This document shows, piece by piece, positions 19,133 to 27,730 of a stretch of 46,330 bases of DNA. Under the pieces are notes generated by a model that was not told the DNA's origin, made no database searches, and saw nothing but the letters and a program-made list of their open reading frames with translations. The DNA comes from Gemmatimonadota bacterium. Its GTDB lineage: Bacteria > Gemmatimonadota > Gemmatimonadetes > Longimicrobiales > Gaopeijiaceae. Within the stretch, counting starts at the first letter, position 1. Each line of letters begins with the position of its first letter. The DNA lies in NCBI GenBank assembly GCA_016873995.1, contig VGVR01000027.1:1-46330 (forward strand), written 5' to 3'. Made by a program: the position numbers and the translations under genes.

Positions 19133-20737
19133 ATGAGCGGCCCCCCACCGCTGGAGCTCCTGGTGGGCAGGCCGGGTGGCAGCCCGCTCGTGCGGGCGTA
19201 CCTGGAACGCGATCCCGGCGCGACCGCCTTCTTCGGCCGCCCGTACGACGACTTCGCTTCGTTCGCCGCCAAGGCCCACGAAGTGGACAAGCGCTTCGAT
19301 CGGGCGGCGCGCCAGCGCGCGGTCGAGTCCGTGATCGTGCCGCCGGGGGCCGACGCCAGCCGCCTCGACCGCTTCGTCGCCGAAGGCGGCTACATGGTGA
19401 CGACGGGGCAGCAGCCCGGCCTCTTCGGGGGACCGCTCTACAACGTGTCCAAGGGGCTCACCTGCGTCCGCCTGGCACGGGCGCTCGAGGAGCGCATCGG
19501 CAAGCCGGTCCTGCCGGTCTTCTGGGTGTCGTCGGAGGACCACGACTGGGAGGAGGCCAGCCAGGCCAGCCTGGTCGGCGTCGGCAACCAGGTCCACACG
19601 CTGACGGTGCCGCGCCCCGCGGGCGCCGTCACGTCGTCGATCCATCGGCTCCCGCTCGGTCCCGAGTCCGCGGATGTGGTGCGGGCGTTCGTCGAGCTCC
19701 TGCCGAAGACGGACTTCAGCGCCGAGTACGTCCAGCTTCTCACGGATGCGTTCCGACCCGGGGCCACCATCGGAGATGGCTTCCACGCGACCATGCAAAA
19801 GCTGCTCGGCCGCTTTGGGCTCTTCTTCACCGACGGCGCGTTGCCCACCGTGAAGCGCGACTCGGCTTCGATCCTGTGGGCGGAGCTCGCGCGCGCCGCC
19901 GAGATGGAGGGAGTCCTCACGAATACTGCGCGCGCGCTCGAGGCGGCCGGGTACAGCCTGCAGGTGCCGATCCTGGAGGGGAGTGTGAACCTCTTCCTCG
20001 AGGGCCCGGCAGGCCGCGAGCGCGTCTACCGCCAGGACGGCGGGTACAGGCTGCGTGTATCGGGCGAGCAACTGACCGAGCAGCAGATCCGCGCGCGCGT
20101 CGCGGCCGACCCGAGAGCGCTGAGCCCCAACGTGCTCCTGCGACCGGTGGTCGAAAGCGCGCTCTTCCCGACGCTCGCATACGTGGGTGGTCCGGGAGAG
20201 ATCGCGTACTTCGGCCAACTGCGGGCGTTCTTCACGGCCCACGGGATCGAGATGCCGGTGGTCTATCCGCGGTTGGCGGCGACGCCGGTCGAGGGGAAGA
20301 TCCGCAAGGTGCTCGACAAGTTCGGCCTGGACGTGCCCGCGCTCGACCGGCCGTTCCATGAGATCGCGAGCGACGTGGCGCGGGAGGAAGTGCCGGCGGA
20401 CGTGCGCGCCGCACTGGGGAAGCTGCGCGGCACCATCGCGGGCGGCGTGGCCGAGCTCAAGCGCGCCGCCACCGCCGTGGACAAGACGCTGTCCGCGCCG
20501 GTGCAGCAGGTGGCGGCCACCGCCAACTCCGCGCTGGACGACGTCGAGAAGAAGATCCTCCAGGCGGTGAAGCGGGAGAGCGAGATCTGCCTGGCCCAGC
20601 TGGAGAAGGCGCAGGTCCATCTCTTCCCGCAGGGCAAACCGGCCGAGCGGGTCCAGAGCCCCTTCTACTACTTGGCCCGATACGGCGGAACGCTCCTCGA
20701 CACCCTGCACGACCGCTGCGAGGTGAATCTCTCCTGA
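19133..20737 (+). CDS. bshC: putative cysteine ligase BshC (bacillithiol synthesis)
   Basis: Catalyses the last step of bacillithiol synthesis, adding cysteine to glucosaminyl-malate. The 534-residue protein (Bacillus 539) carries TTGQQPGLFGGPLYNVSKGLT, VLPVFWVSSEDHDWEEA, LLRPVVESALFPTLAYVGGPGEIAYFGQL and a long C-terminal coiled coil with VQSPFYYLARYGGTLLDTL. ATG 19133 has GAGGAG just upstream and gives a family-like start; an in-frame TTG at 19088 overlapping the rlmH stop is possible. The bshA and bshB genes are not in the window. Presence implies bacillithiol or a related thiol as the redox buffer in this diderm. Confidence 0.93.
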   Translation: MSGPPPLELLVGRPGGSPLVRAYLERDPGATAFFGRPYDDFASFAAKAHEVDKRFDRAARQRAVESVIVPPGADASRLDRFVAEGGYMVTTGQQPGLFGGPLYNVSKGLTCVRLARALEERIGKPVLPVFWVSSEDHDWEEASQASLVGVGNQVHTLTVPRPAGAVTSSIHRLPLGPESADVVRAFVELLPKTDFSAEYVQLLTDAFRPGATIGDGFHATMQKLLGRFGLFFTDGALPTVKRDSASILWAELARAAEMEGVLTNTARALEAAGYSLQVPILEGSVNLFLEGPAGRERVYRQDGGYRLRVSGEQLTEQQIRARVAADPRALSPNVLLRPVVESALFPTLAYVGGPGEIAYFGQLRAFFTAHGIEMPVVYPRLAATPVEGKIRKVLDKFGLDVPALDRPFHEIASDVAREEVPADVRAALGKLRGTIAGGVAELKRAATAVDKTLSAPVQQVAATANSALDDVEKKILQAVKRESEICLAQLEKAQVHLFPQGKPAERVQSPFYYLARYGGTLLDTLHDRCEVNLS

Positions 20738-20757
20738 GCGCCGCACGTAGGCACGAG

Positions 20758-20785
20758 TTGTCTCCGCGCGCACCTGGCCTAAGTT
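20758..20785 (+). promoter_or_regulatory. promoter TTGTCT-N16-TAAGTT
   Basis: A -35-like TTGTCT (20758-20763) and a -10-like TAAGTT (20780-20785) are separated by 16 bases. The ATG of the next gene is at 20792, only 6 bases beyond the -10, which places the expected transcription start on or next to the start codon and suggests a leaderless mRNA. Confidence 0.5.
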
Positions 20786-20791
20786 GACCCT

Positions 20792-21073
20792 ATGTTCTTT
20801 CAGCTCATCCTGATTCTCGTCGTGTTGATCCCGCTCCTGGCGATCGTGCTCGACTCGCAGGTCGGGAGAGCGCTCGCGAACCGTCTCGAGCGCCGGGGGC
20901 TGGCACCGCCTGCTGACTCGACCGCGGAGCGCATCGCGTTCCTGGAGAGCGAGGTGGAGCGCCTCGGCGGGGAGATCCAGCGGCTGGACGAGCAGGGCGA
21001 GTTCGTGCAGCGACTCGTCGAGCAGCGGCGGCAGGAGGGAGCTGCGCTCCCACCCGGTGACGAACGGAACTGA
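20792..21073 (+). CDS. small membrane-anchored coiled-coil protein
   Basis: A 93-residue protein with one N-terminal hydrophobic helix (FFQLILILVVLIPLLAIVL, about 2-20) and a coiled coil (about 43-80, RIAFLESEVERLGGEIQRLDE). No family was recognised; the shape resembles small phage-shock or septum-type membrane proteins but no specific motif supports that. The start ATG 20792 follows a -10-like TAAGTT so closely that there is no room for a ribosome-binding site. The 3' end overlaps the murJ start by 17 bases. Confidence 0.75.
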   Translation: MFFQLILILVVLIPLLAIVLDSQVGRALANRLERRGLAPPADSTAERIAFLESEVERLGGEIQRLDEQGEFVQRLVEQRRQEGAALPPGDERN

Positions 21074-22643
21074 GGCTTCGGCGGCCGAGCCCGCCGCGCT
21101 GGGTAGCGGCGCGGCGCGCGTCGGTGCCGGCATCTTCCTCAGCCGCGTCTTCGGGTTCGTTCGCGAGCGCTTCTTCGCGTACTACTTCGGCTCGAGCGAT
21201 TTCGCGGACGCTTGGCGCGCGGCGCTCAGGCTCCCGAACGTCGTCCAGAACCTGCTCGGCGAGGGTACGCTCTCCGCCTCGCTCATTCCTGTCTACTCGG
21301 AGTTGATCGAGAAAGGGGAGTTGGAGAAAGCGGGCCGCTTCGCGGGCGCAGCGCTCGGCCTGCTCGCGGCGGTGGCTGCCGGTGTGGCCCTGGCTGGAAC
21401 GGCGCTCGCGCCCGTGCTCGTGGCGATCTTCTTCGCGAGCTGGGACCCGGCGAAGCAGGCGCTGACCGTGGACCTCGTGCGCATCCTCTTTCCGATGACC
21501 GGCGTGCTCGTGCTGTCGGCGTGGGCACTCGGGATCCTGAACAGCCACCGCCGCTTCTTCGTCTCGTACGTGGCGCCGGTCTTTTGGAACCTCGCGATGA
21601 TTGCCGCCATGGTGGCGGGTGCGGCCTACTTCGGCTCCGACGCCCCGTCGCGCGACCTGGTCGTTGCGCTTGCGTGGGGTGCGCTGGTCGGCGGCCTGAT
21701 TCAGTTCGCCTGGCAGCTGCCGTTCGTGATGGGTCACGTGCGAGGGCTGCGACTCTCTTTCGGGCGTGGGGTCGAAGGCGTGCGCGAGGCCGTGCACAAC
21801 TTCTGGCCGGTCGTGGCCGCGCGTGGGATCGTGAACGTGAGTGCATGGATCGATCTGTTCCTCGCCGGTTGGCTGCGCTCCGGCGCCGTCGCGGTGCTCG
21901 GGTACGCACAGACGTTCTACATGCTGCCGATCTCGCTTTTCGGCATGAGCATTGCCGCTTCGGAGCTCCCTGAGCTGTCGCGCATGCGGGGCGAGGCCGA
22001 GCGCATCGTGGCCGAGAGGGTGGGGAAGGCACTCCGGCGCATCGCTTACTTCATGGTGCCGTCGGCCCTCGCGTACGTCGTGCTCGGCGACGTGATTGTC
22101 GCCGCCCTCTACCAGACGGGTGAGTTCGACGCGAGCGCGACGCTGGTCACCTGGACGGTCCTCGGCGCTTATGCCCTGGGCCTTCCCGCGTCCGGGGCGT
22201 CACGCGTGATGTCGTCCGCGTTCTACGCGCTCCGCGACAGCCGCACGCCATCGCGCGTCGCGTACGTGCGCGTGACCGTGTCGCTGGTCGTCGGGCTCGC
22301 CCTCATGATCCCGCTCGACCGTATCGGTGTGGGTGGCCTCGCGCTCGGCGCGGCTGGCCTCGCCCTCGGGGCCACCTCGGGCGCTTGGGTGGAGTACGGG
22401 CTGCTCCGCCGAGCGCTCGGTGCGCGCATCGGGCGGCATGGGCCCGAAGGCGCGGCCAGCGAGCGCATCTGGCTCGCGGCGGCTGCTGCCAGTGCAGCCG
22501 GGGTGCTCGTGCAGATCGTTCTCCCCCCGGCGCACCCTGCGATCGTGGCGCTGGAAACGCTCGTTCCGTTCGGGGTAGTCTATATCGCCGGCGCCGCCCT
22601 CTTGGGCGAGCGGTTCGCCTGGCGCCCATCGAAGGGCGCCTGA
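21057..22643 (+). CDS. murJ: lipid II flippase MurJ
   Basis: MOP-superfamily integral membrane protein that flips the peptidoglycan precursor lipid II across the inner membrane. The 528-residue product has about 14 hydrophobic segments and the family N-terminus LSRVFGFVRERFFAYYFGSSDFADAW, the LPNVVQNLLGEGTLSASLIPVYSE block and SWAWALGILNSHRRFF-like loop 4 (as VLSAWALGILNSHRRFF). GTG 21057 lies inside the upstream small gene. Length is typical. It completes the envelope theme of the first half of the window. Confidence 0.93.
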   Translation: MTNGTEASAAEPAALGSGAARVGAGIFLSRVFGFVRERFFAYYFGSSDFADAWRAALRLPNVVQNLLGEGTLSASLIPVYSELIEKGELEKAGRFAGAALGLLAAVAAGVALAGTALAPVLVAIFFASWDPAKQALTVDLVRILFPMTGVLVLSAWALGILNSHRRFFVSYVAPVFWNLAMIAAMVAGAAYFGSDAPSRDLVVALAWGALVGGLIQFAWQLPFVMGHVRGLRLSFGRGVEGVREAVHNFWPVVAARGIVNVSAWIDLFLAGWLRSGAVAVLGYAQTFYMLPISLFGMSIAASELPELSRMRGEAERIVAERVGKALRRIAYFMVPSALAYVVLGDVIVAALYQTGEFDASATLVTWTVLGAYALGLPASGASRVMSSAFYALRDSRTPSRVAYVRVTVSLVVGLALMIPLDRIGVGGLALGAAGLALGATSGAWVEYGLLRRALGARIGRHGPEGAASERIWLAAAAASAAGVLVQIVLPPAHPAIVALETLVPFGVVYIAGAALLGERFAWRPSKGA

Positions 22644-22680
22644 CGGGCCACGCTGCGCGCCGCAGCACCCGCTTCGAACC

Positions 22681-24507
22681 GTGCCCGTCGACATCGAACG
22701 TCTCGCCAAACTCGCCACCAAGCCGGGCGTCTACCTGTTCCGCGACGGCCGCGGCACCGTTCTCTACGTCGGCAAAGCGAAGTCGCTCAGGCCGAGGGTG
22801 CGCAGCTACTTCCAGCCCGGCGCGGACCTGAGCGCGAAGAACCGTGAGCTCGTGCGCGCGGTCGACTCGGTCGAGACCCTGGTGGTGGGATCGGAGGCCG
22901 AGGCGCTCATCCTCGAGGCGAACCTCATCAAGGAGCACCGGCCGCGCTTCAACATCTTGATGCGCGACGACAAGCAGTATCCCTATATCAAGGTGAGCGT
23001 ACGCGAGCCGTTCCCGCGCGTGTACGTGACCCGCCGCGTGACCAACGACGGGAGCCGCTACTTCGGGCCGTACACGTCGGTAGGGCCGATGCGCCAGGCG
23101 CTCGAGATCGTGAAGCAGTTGCACACCGTGCGCTCGTGCCGGTACGACTTGCCGCGCGAGGCTCCCGAGCGTGCCTGCCTCGACTACCACATCGGCCGCT
23201 GCAAAGCTCCGTGTGTGGGCCTGCAGTCAGAGGCCGAGTACCGCGGCATGATCGACGAGATCCTGCGCATTCTGGAGGGCGACACCGAGGGGCTGCGGTC
23301 GGGCGTCGAGGAGCGCATGCGTCTCGCGGCGGAGCGCCTCGACTTCGAGCGCGCCGCGGAGCTGCGAGACGCCCTCGCCGGTCTCGATACCCTCGCTCGC
23401 GACCAGCGCGTGCACCGGGCGCAGGGCGGAGACCTCGACATCATCGGGCTCGCGCGCGACGGCGAGCTCGGTGCAGGGGTGGTGCTCCGCGTGCGCTCCG
23501 GCCTCCTGCTCGGGCGCCAAGCGCTCCGCTTCGGCAAGGTGCTGCGGGAGAGTGACGTCGATCTCCTCGCCTCGCTCCTCTCCCGTCACTATCTAGGCGG
23601 CGGCGACGCGGTGCTCGCGGACCTGCCGCGGCAGGTGCTGCTTCCCCACGACGTAGAGGACCGCGAGGTGCTCGGCGAGGTGCTGTCGGAAGCCGCCGGC
23701 CGCCGTGTCGAGGTCACGCTGCCGAAGAAAGGGGCCAACGTGCGGCTTCTGGAGCTGGCCGAGCAGAACGCCCGGCAGGTGCTCGAGGACCGCGTGACCG
23801 CCATGGCGTACGCGGCGGACCGAGCGGAGGATGCGCTGTTCAGCTTGCAGGAGGCGCTCGACCTCAAGGTCGTGCCCCGTCTGGTGGTGTGCTTCGACGT
23901 CTCGCATACCCAGGGGACGGAGACCGTCGCCAGCGTGGCGATGTTCGAGAACGGAGAGCCCAAGCGCGCAGGGTATCGGCACATGCGCATCAAAGGCGAG
24001 TGGGGGAACGATGATTTCCGTTCGATGCAGGAGGCCGTCACTCGTTACTTCAAGCGGCGCATCGACGAGGGAGCGCCGCTGCCGGACCTCACCGTGATCG
24101 ACGGTGGTAAGGGGCAGCTCGGTGCGGCGCTCGCCGCTTTGGATGGCCTGCACGTCAGAGACGTCGCGGTGGTGTCGCTGGCAAAAAAGGAGGAAGAGGT
24201 CTTTCTGCCCGGCCGCGCCGAGTCGGTGCGACTCGACCGGCGGGACCGCGCGCTGCATCTCCTCCAGCGGGTGCGCGACGAAGCACATCGATTCGCGGTT
24301 CGCTACAACCGGAAGCTCAGGGCCCGGCGTACGCTGCGGAGCGACCTGGGCGACATCCCCGGGATTGGCCCACGGCGCCAGACGACGCTGCTGAAGCGAT
24401 TCGGCTCGCTGCAGGGGGTGCGGGAGGCGACCCAGGAGGAGATTGCGCGTGTGCCGGGGTTCTCGGAGGCTCTCGCCAGCCGGGTCCTCACCTATCTTGG
24501 TCGGTGA
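22681..24507 (+). CDS. uvrC: excinuclease ABC subunit C
   Basis: Endonuclease of nucleotide excision repair, making both incisions around a lesion with UvrB. The 608-residue protein has the GIY-YIG domain at the N-terminus (GVYLF, VLYVGKAKSLRPRVRSYF), a Cys-containing segment (CLDYHIGRCKAPC), a UVR motif (LDFERAAELRDAL), the RNase H-like 5' nuclease domain (CFDVSHTQGTETVASV, DGGKGQL) and C-terminal helix-hairpin-helix repeats (LGDIPGIGPRRQTTLLKRFG). GTG 22681 gives the normal family start. The stop overlaps the gltX GTG (GTGA). Confidence 0.96.
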   Translation: MPVDIERLAKLATKPGVYLFRDGRGTVLYVGKAKSLRPRVRSYFQPGADLSAKNRELVRAVDSVETLVVGSEAEALILEANLIKEHRPRFNILMRDDKQYPYIKVSVREPFPRVYVTRRVTNDGSRYFGPYTSVGPMRQALEIVKQLHTVRSCRYDLPREAPERACLDYHIGRCKAPCVGLQSEAEYRGMIDEILRILEGDTEGLRSGVEERMRLAAERLDFERAAELRDALAGLDTLARDQRVHRAQGGDLDIIGLARDGELGAGVVLRVRSGLLLGRQALRFGKVLRESDVDLLASLLSRHYLGGGDAVLADLPRQVLLPHDVEDREVLGEVLSEAAGRRVEVTLPKKGANVRLLELAEQNARQVLEDRVTAMAYAADRAEDALFSLQEALDLKVVPRLVVCFDVSHTQGTETVASVAMFENGEPKRAGYRHMRIKGEWGNDDFRSMQEAVTRYFKRRIDEGAPLPDLTVIDGGKGQLGAALAALDGLHVRDVAVVSLAKKEEEVFLPGRAESVRLDRRDRALHLLQRVRDEAHRFAVRYNRKLRARRTLRSDLGDIPGIGPRRQTTLLKRFGSLQGVREATQEEIARVPGFSEALASRVLTYLGR

Positions 24508-25982
24508 GCGGCGTCGCGCATGCACCCCCGAAAGCCTGGAGCCCTGACCACGTGACCGTCCGCACCCGCTTCGCGCCCAGCCCCACGGGCAGGTTGCACC
24601 TGGGCAACGTCCGAGCGGCTGCCTTCAACTGGCTGCTCGCCCGCCAGAAAGGAGGCGCGTTCATCCTGCGCATCGAGGATACCGACGTTGCGCGGAACGT
24701 GGCGGGCGGCGAGGCGGCGATCATCGAGGATCTGAAGTGGCTCCGTCTCGACTGGGACGAGGGCCCGGACATCGGCGGCCCGCACGGGCCGTACAGGCAG
24801 AGTGAGCGCGATGCGTCTTACGGGCGGGCCGTGGAGCGCCTGGCTGCGTCGGGGGCAGCGTATCACTGCTTCTGCACCGAGCAGGAACTGGAGGAGGACG
24901 CCGAGGAGTTCGGGGAGGGGCGAACCGCGCAGCGCTACTCGGGGCGGTGCCGCGCGCTCGACCGAGCAGAGCGGGTCCGTCGCGTGGAGGCCGGGGAGCG
25001 GCACGTGATCCGCTTCGCGGTGCCCGACGGAACCACCTCGGTCGAGATTCACGACGAGATTTTCGGCGCGATCTCGTTTCCGACGAGTGACATCGACGAC
25101 TTCGTCTTGCGGCGCTCGGACGGTCGCGTGACCTACAACTTCGCCGTGGTGGTGGACGACATCGAGATGGAGATCTCGCACGTCGTGCGCGGGGTCGGAC
25201 ACCTCTCCAACACGCCCAAGCAGGCGCTCTTGTTCGATGCATTCGGTGTGCCCCGACCCGTGTTCGGTCACCTTCCCACGGTTCTCGGGCCAGACGGGAA
25301 GAAGCTCTCCAAGCGCCTCGGAGCCACTGCGGTTACGGAGCTGCGTGGCCAGGGATACCCCCCGGATGCCGTGCTCAACTACCTGTCACTGCTCGGGTGG
25401 TCGCATCCCGAGGAGAAGGAAGTGCTGACGCGCAGCGAGCTGGTCGCTTCCATCGGGCTCGACCGAGTCGGCAGGAGCGACACTCAGCTCGACCTCGAGA
25501 AGCTGCGCTGGGTGTCGGCACAGCATCTGGCCACCGAGTCTCTCGCGGGTTTGGCGTCACACGTGCGCCCGTTCGTGGCTGTCGAGAGCTTCCCGGCGGC
25601 CACGGCGAACCTGGAAGCGGTGGTCGACACGCTGCGGACCCGGCTCTCGACCTACGGGGACATCAACGCCCATCTCGGCCTGCTCTATCCTCCGGAAGGC
25701 GAGTCGATGGAGAAGCGGAAGGCCCTGGGGGCCGACCCTGCGGTGCGGAAAGTCCTGGAGGCTGTCCGGGACCGCTTGGCGGGAGCCCCGGCGTGGGAGG
25801 CGGCGGCGCTGGACCAGGCCGTACGGGGTGCCGGCGCGGATGCCGGCGCCAAGGGCGCGTTACTGTTCCACCCGGTGCGTGTCCTGCTCATCGGCAGCGA
25901 GAAAGGCCCAGACCTCGGCAAGATCCTTGCAGCAATTGGCCGGGGCGAGGCACTTCGGCGCTTCGGCCAAGCCCTCGGCTGA
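24504..25982 (+). CDS. gltX: glutamyl-tRNA synthetase
   Basis: Class I synthetase charging tRNA-Glu. The HIGH-type motif is PSPTGRLHLGNVR and the KMSKS-type motif is GKKLSKRLG; the family blocks RIEDTD, DDFVLRRSDGRVTYNFAVVVDD and HVVRGVGHLSNTPKQ are present, with a helical anticodon-binding C-terminus. From GTG 24504 (overlapping uvrC) the product has 492 residues with a 16-residue leader; GTG 24552 would start at VTVRTRFAPSPTG, the more usual family start. Whether it also charges tRNA-Gln cannot be judged here. Confidence 0.94.
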   Translation: MSGVAHAPPKAWSPDHVTVRTRFAPSPTGRLHLGNVRAAAFNWLLARQKGGAFILRIEDTDVARNVAGGEAAIIEDLKWLRLDWDEGPDIGGPHGPYRQSERDASYGRAVERLAASGAAYHCFCTEQELEEDAEEFGEGRTAQRYSGRCRALDRAERVRRVEAGERHVIRFAVPDGTTSVEIHDEIFGAISFPTSDIDDFVLRRSDGRVTYNFAVVVDDIEMEISHVVRGVGHLSNTPKQALLFDAFGVPRPVFGHLPTVLGPDGKKLSKRLGATAVTELRGQGYPPDAVLNYLSLLGWSHPEEKEVLTRSELVASIGLDRVGRSDTQLDLEKLRWVSAQHLATESLAGLASHVRPFVAVESFPAATANLEAVVDTLRTRLSTYGDINAHLGLLYPPEGESMEKRKALGADPAVRKVLEAVRDRLAGAPAWEAAALDQAVRGAGADAGAKGALLFHPVRVLLIGSEKGPDLGKILAAIGRGEALRRFGQALG

Positions 25983-26020
25983 GGGCCGCGGGGGGCCTAC
26001 CGGGGTATCCCAGAGAGCCC

Positions 26021-26049
26021 TTGGCGGGTTTTTCGACCCCCTTTACGTT
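26021..26049 (+). promoter_or_regulatory. promoter TTGGCG-N17-TACGTT
   Basis: TTGGCG (26021-26026) and TACGTT (26044-26049) are spaced by 17 bases, a good housekeeping-type arrangement, 46 bases upstream of the lipoprotein ATG, which has its own GGAGG at 26084-26088. The -10 has the TAnnTT form seen at other candidate promoters in the window. Confidence 0.55.
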
Positions 26050-26095
26050 ACCCGGTCTTTGCAGCAACCAGATCGCCTCGAACGGAGGTAGTGGC

Positions 26096-27520
26096 ATGAC
26101 GATGCGTAGCGGATTCGCCTTGACCCTGGTGCTCGGCCTCGCGCTGGGCGGGTGCGCCTCGGGCGGTGGCACCGCGGATACTTCATCCACGAGCCCGGCC
26201 GGCTCTGCGCAGGGTGCGCGCCCTCGGAACACGGACAACACCGAGGCAGCCGAGGAAGCCATCCAGCGCGCCGACGGGCTCGCGGCGCTCGGCCAGGCCG
26301 ATGCCGCTCGCGCGCAATATGTGATCGCGCAGACGGCTGCCCAGGCTGAAATCGCCGCGGATTCCATCAACCCGCTCGGACACCGTCTCGCAGGGCGCGC
26401 GGCCCTCGGCCTGAAGGAGTACGAGGCTGCCGTGGAGCACTTCGACATGGCTGTTGAAATGCGGCCCGTCTACGAGATCGAGATCCGGCCGTTCCGGGAG
26501 AACGCGTACATCGACCTCTTCAGCGAGGCGTCGCCCCTGCTCCAGGAGGGCCAGTACATGGACGCCGCTGCGATTCTCGAGCGCGCCAACATGGTGTACC
26601 CGAACCGCGCGGAAGCCATCATCCTGCTCGCGCAGATCTACACGCAGGAGGGGCAGCACGAGCAGGCCCTCGAGAGCATCGACGAGGCGATTACCTTACT
26701 CGGCTCGGACCGCGTGAACGAGGTCGATTCGGCTACGGCGGCCGGATGGCGTGAGGATGGGGCCAATCTTCCCATGATGCGGGGTCAGGTTCTCTCCGAC
26801 GCAAATCGCTACGACGAAGCCCTCGAGGCCTATCAGCAATTGGCAGCGGACGACCCGACCAATGTCGCGTTGGCCCAGAACGTTGCGGCGCTACTCATCC
26901 GCTTGAACCGCGAGAGCGAGGCGGTCGCGGTCTACGACGAGTTGCTCGGCCGCCCAGGGCTGTCCTCGACTGACTTCTATCGCATTGGTGTGGGCTTCTA
27001 CAACGCGGCGGACTACGAACGCGCCGCTGATGCGTTCGGGCGGGGCGTCGCACTCTCCCCCCGTGATCGCGACGGCATCGAGATGTGGGCGCGTTCACTC
27101 CAGCTCGATTCCGCATACGCCGCTGTGCCCGACGTGGCGAACCGCTGGATCGAGCTCGACCCGGCGAGCCAAAACGCCATCGCGATCCTGGCGCAGGCCA
27201 CCAACTACGGTGGTAACCCGCAGGGCGCTGCAGCAGCCATGCGTAGCGTCGAGCAGCTCTTCGTCATCGTCGACGACCTCGAGATGCGCGGGGGCGGCGG
27301 CAACTCCGTTACCGTCAGCGGCTCCGTGGCGAACCGTAACATCGCCGCGGGCGATACGGTCACGTTCACCTTCACGTTCTACTCGGCGTCGGGGCAGGCG
27401 CTCGGCACGGCGGAGACCACCGCGACCGTCCAGGGGACCGGCGAGAAGCAGGTCTTTCAGGTGGCGTTCGACGGCACCCAGCCCGTGGTCGGCTACGGCT
27501 ACACCATCGTGAGGGGGTAG
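26096..27520 (+). CDS. tetratricopeptide-repeat lipoprotein
   Basis: A 474-residue exported lipoprotein: signal peptide with lipobox LGGC (Cys20), a Gly/Ser/Thr-rich tether, then about seven TPR-like helical pairs (about 55-390; for example EAIQRADGLAALGQADAARAQY and NRYDEALEAYQQLAADDPTN), and a C-terminal beta-sandwich (about 395-474) with NSVTVSGSVANRNIAAGDTV, resembling FxLYD-type domains. This layout suggests an envelope scaffold; no specific partner is evident. Start ATG 26096 has GGAGG 7 bases upstream; a second ATG lies at 26102. An upstream in-frame extension to 25397 runs antiphase through gltX and is rejected. Ends with TAG. Confidence 0.88.
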   Translation: MTMRSGFALTLVLGLALGGCASGGGTADTSSTSPAGSAQGARPRNTDNTEAAEEAIQRADGLAALGQADAARAQYVIAQTAAQAEIAADSINPLGHRLAGRAALGLKEYEAAVEHFDMAVEMRPVYEIEIRPFRENAYIDLFSEASPLLQEGQYMDAAAILERANMVYPNRAEAIILLAQIYTQEGQHEQALESIDEAITLLGSDRVNEVDSATAAGWREDGANLPMMRGQVLSDANRYDEALEAYQQLAADDPTNVALAQNVAALLIRLNRESEAVAVYDELLGRPGLSSTDFYRIGVGFYNAADYERAADAFGRGVALSPRDRDGIEMWARSLQLDSAYAAVPDVANRWIELDPASQNAIAILAQATNYGGNPQGAAAAMRSVEQLFVIVDDLEMRGGGGNSVTVSGSVANRNIAAGDTVTFTFTFYSASGQALGTAETTATVQGTGEKQVFQVAFDGTQPVVGYGYTIVRG

Positions 27521-27561
27521 CCTCGCAACAGGGGAGGGGACGCGACTAGATTCGGCCCCGC

Positions 27562-27634
27562 GCGGGAGTAGCTCAGTTGGTAGAGCATCAGCTTCCCAAG
27601 CTGAGGGTCGCGGGTTCGAGTCCCGTCTCCCGCT
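27562..27634 (+). tRNA. tRNA-Gly (anticodon CCC)
   Basis: A complete cloverleaf: acceptor GCGGGAG pairs with CTCCCGC (27627-27633), discriminator T, D-arm with GCTCAGTTGGTAGAGC, anticodon stem TCAGC/GCTGA around loop TTCCCAA (anticodon CCC at 27595-27597), and T-arm CGGGTTCGAGTCCCG. CCA is not encoded. TAGATT at 27547-27552 may be the -10. Confidence 0.97.
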
Positions 27635-27674
27635 CTGAGGGACGGTAGGTAGACAGGTCGGCGAGGAAGGCGAG

Positions 27675-27706
27675 GGGCCCGGTGCCGCGAGAGCGGTGCC
27701 GGGCCC
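27675..27706 (+). terminator. GC hairpin after tRNA-Gly
   Basis: GGGCCCGGTGCCGC (27675-27688) pairs with GCGGTGCCGGGCCC (27693-27706) with two central G-T wobbles and a GAGA loop. Only two T follow. It lies between the tRNA and the convergent dehydrogenase gene, so it can serve both directions. Confidence 0.6.
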
Positions 27707-27730
27707 TTCGGCGTCTTCGCGGGGGGCGAT

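Noticed and set aside
19076..21133. 685-residue open frame on the minus strand across bshC
   Set aside because: Antisense shadow of bshC in high-GC sequence; Arg/His-rich product with no family features.
25397..26095. N-terminal extension of the TPR lipoprotein gene
   Set aside because: It runs through gltX in another frame and would bury the lipoprotein signal peptide.
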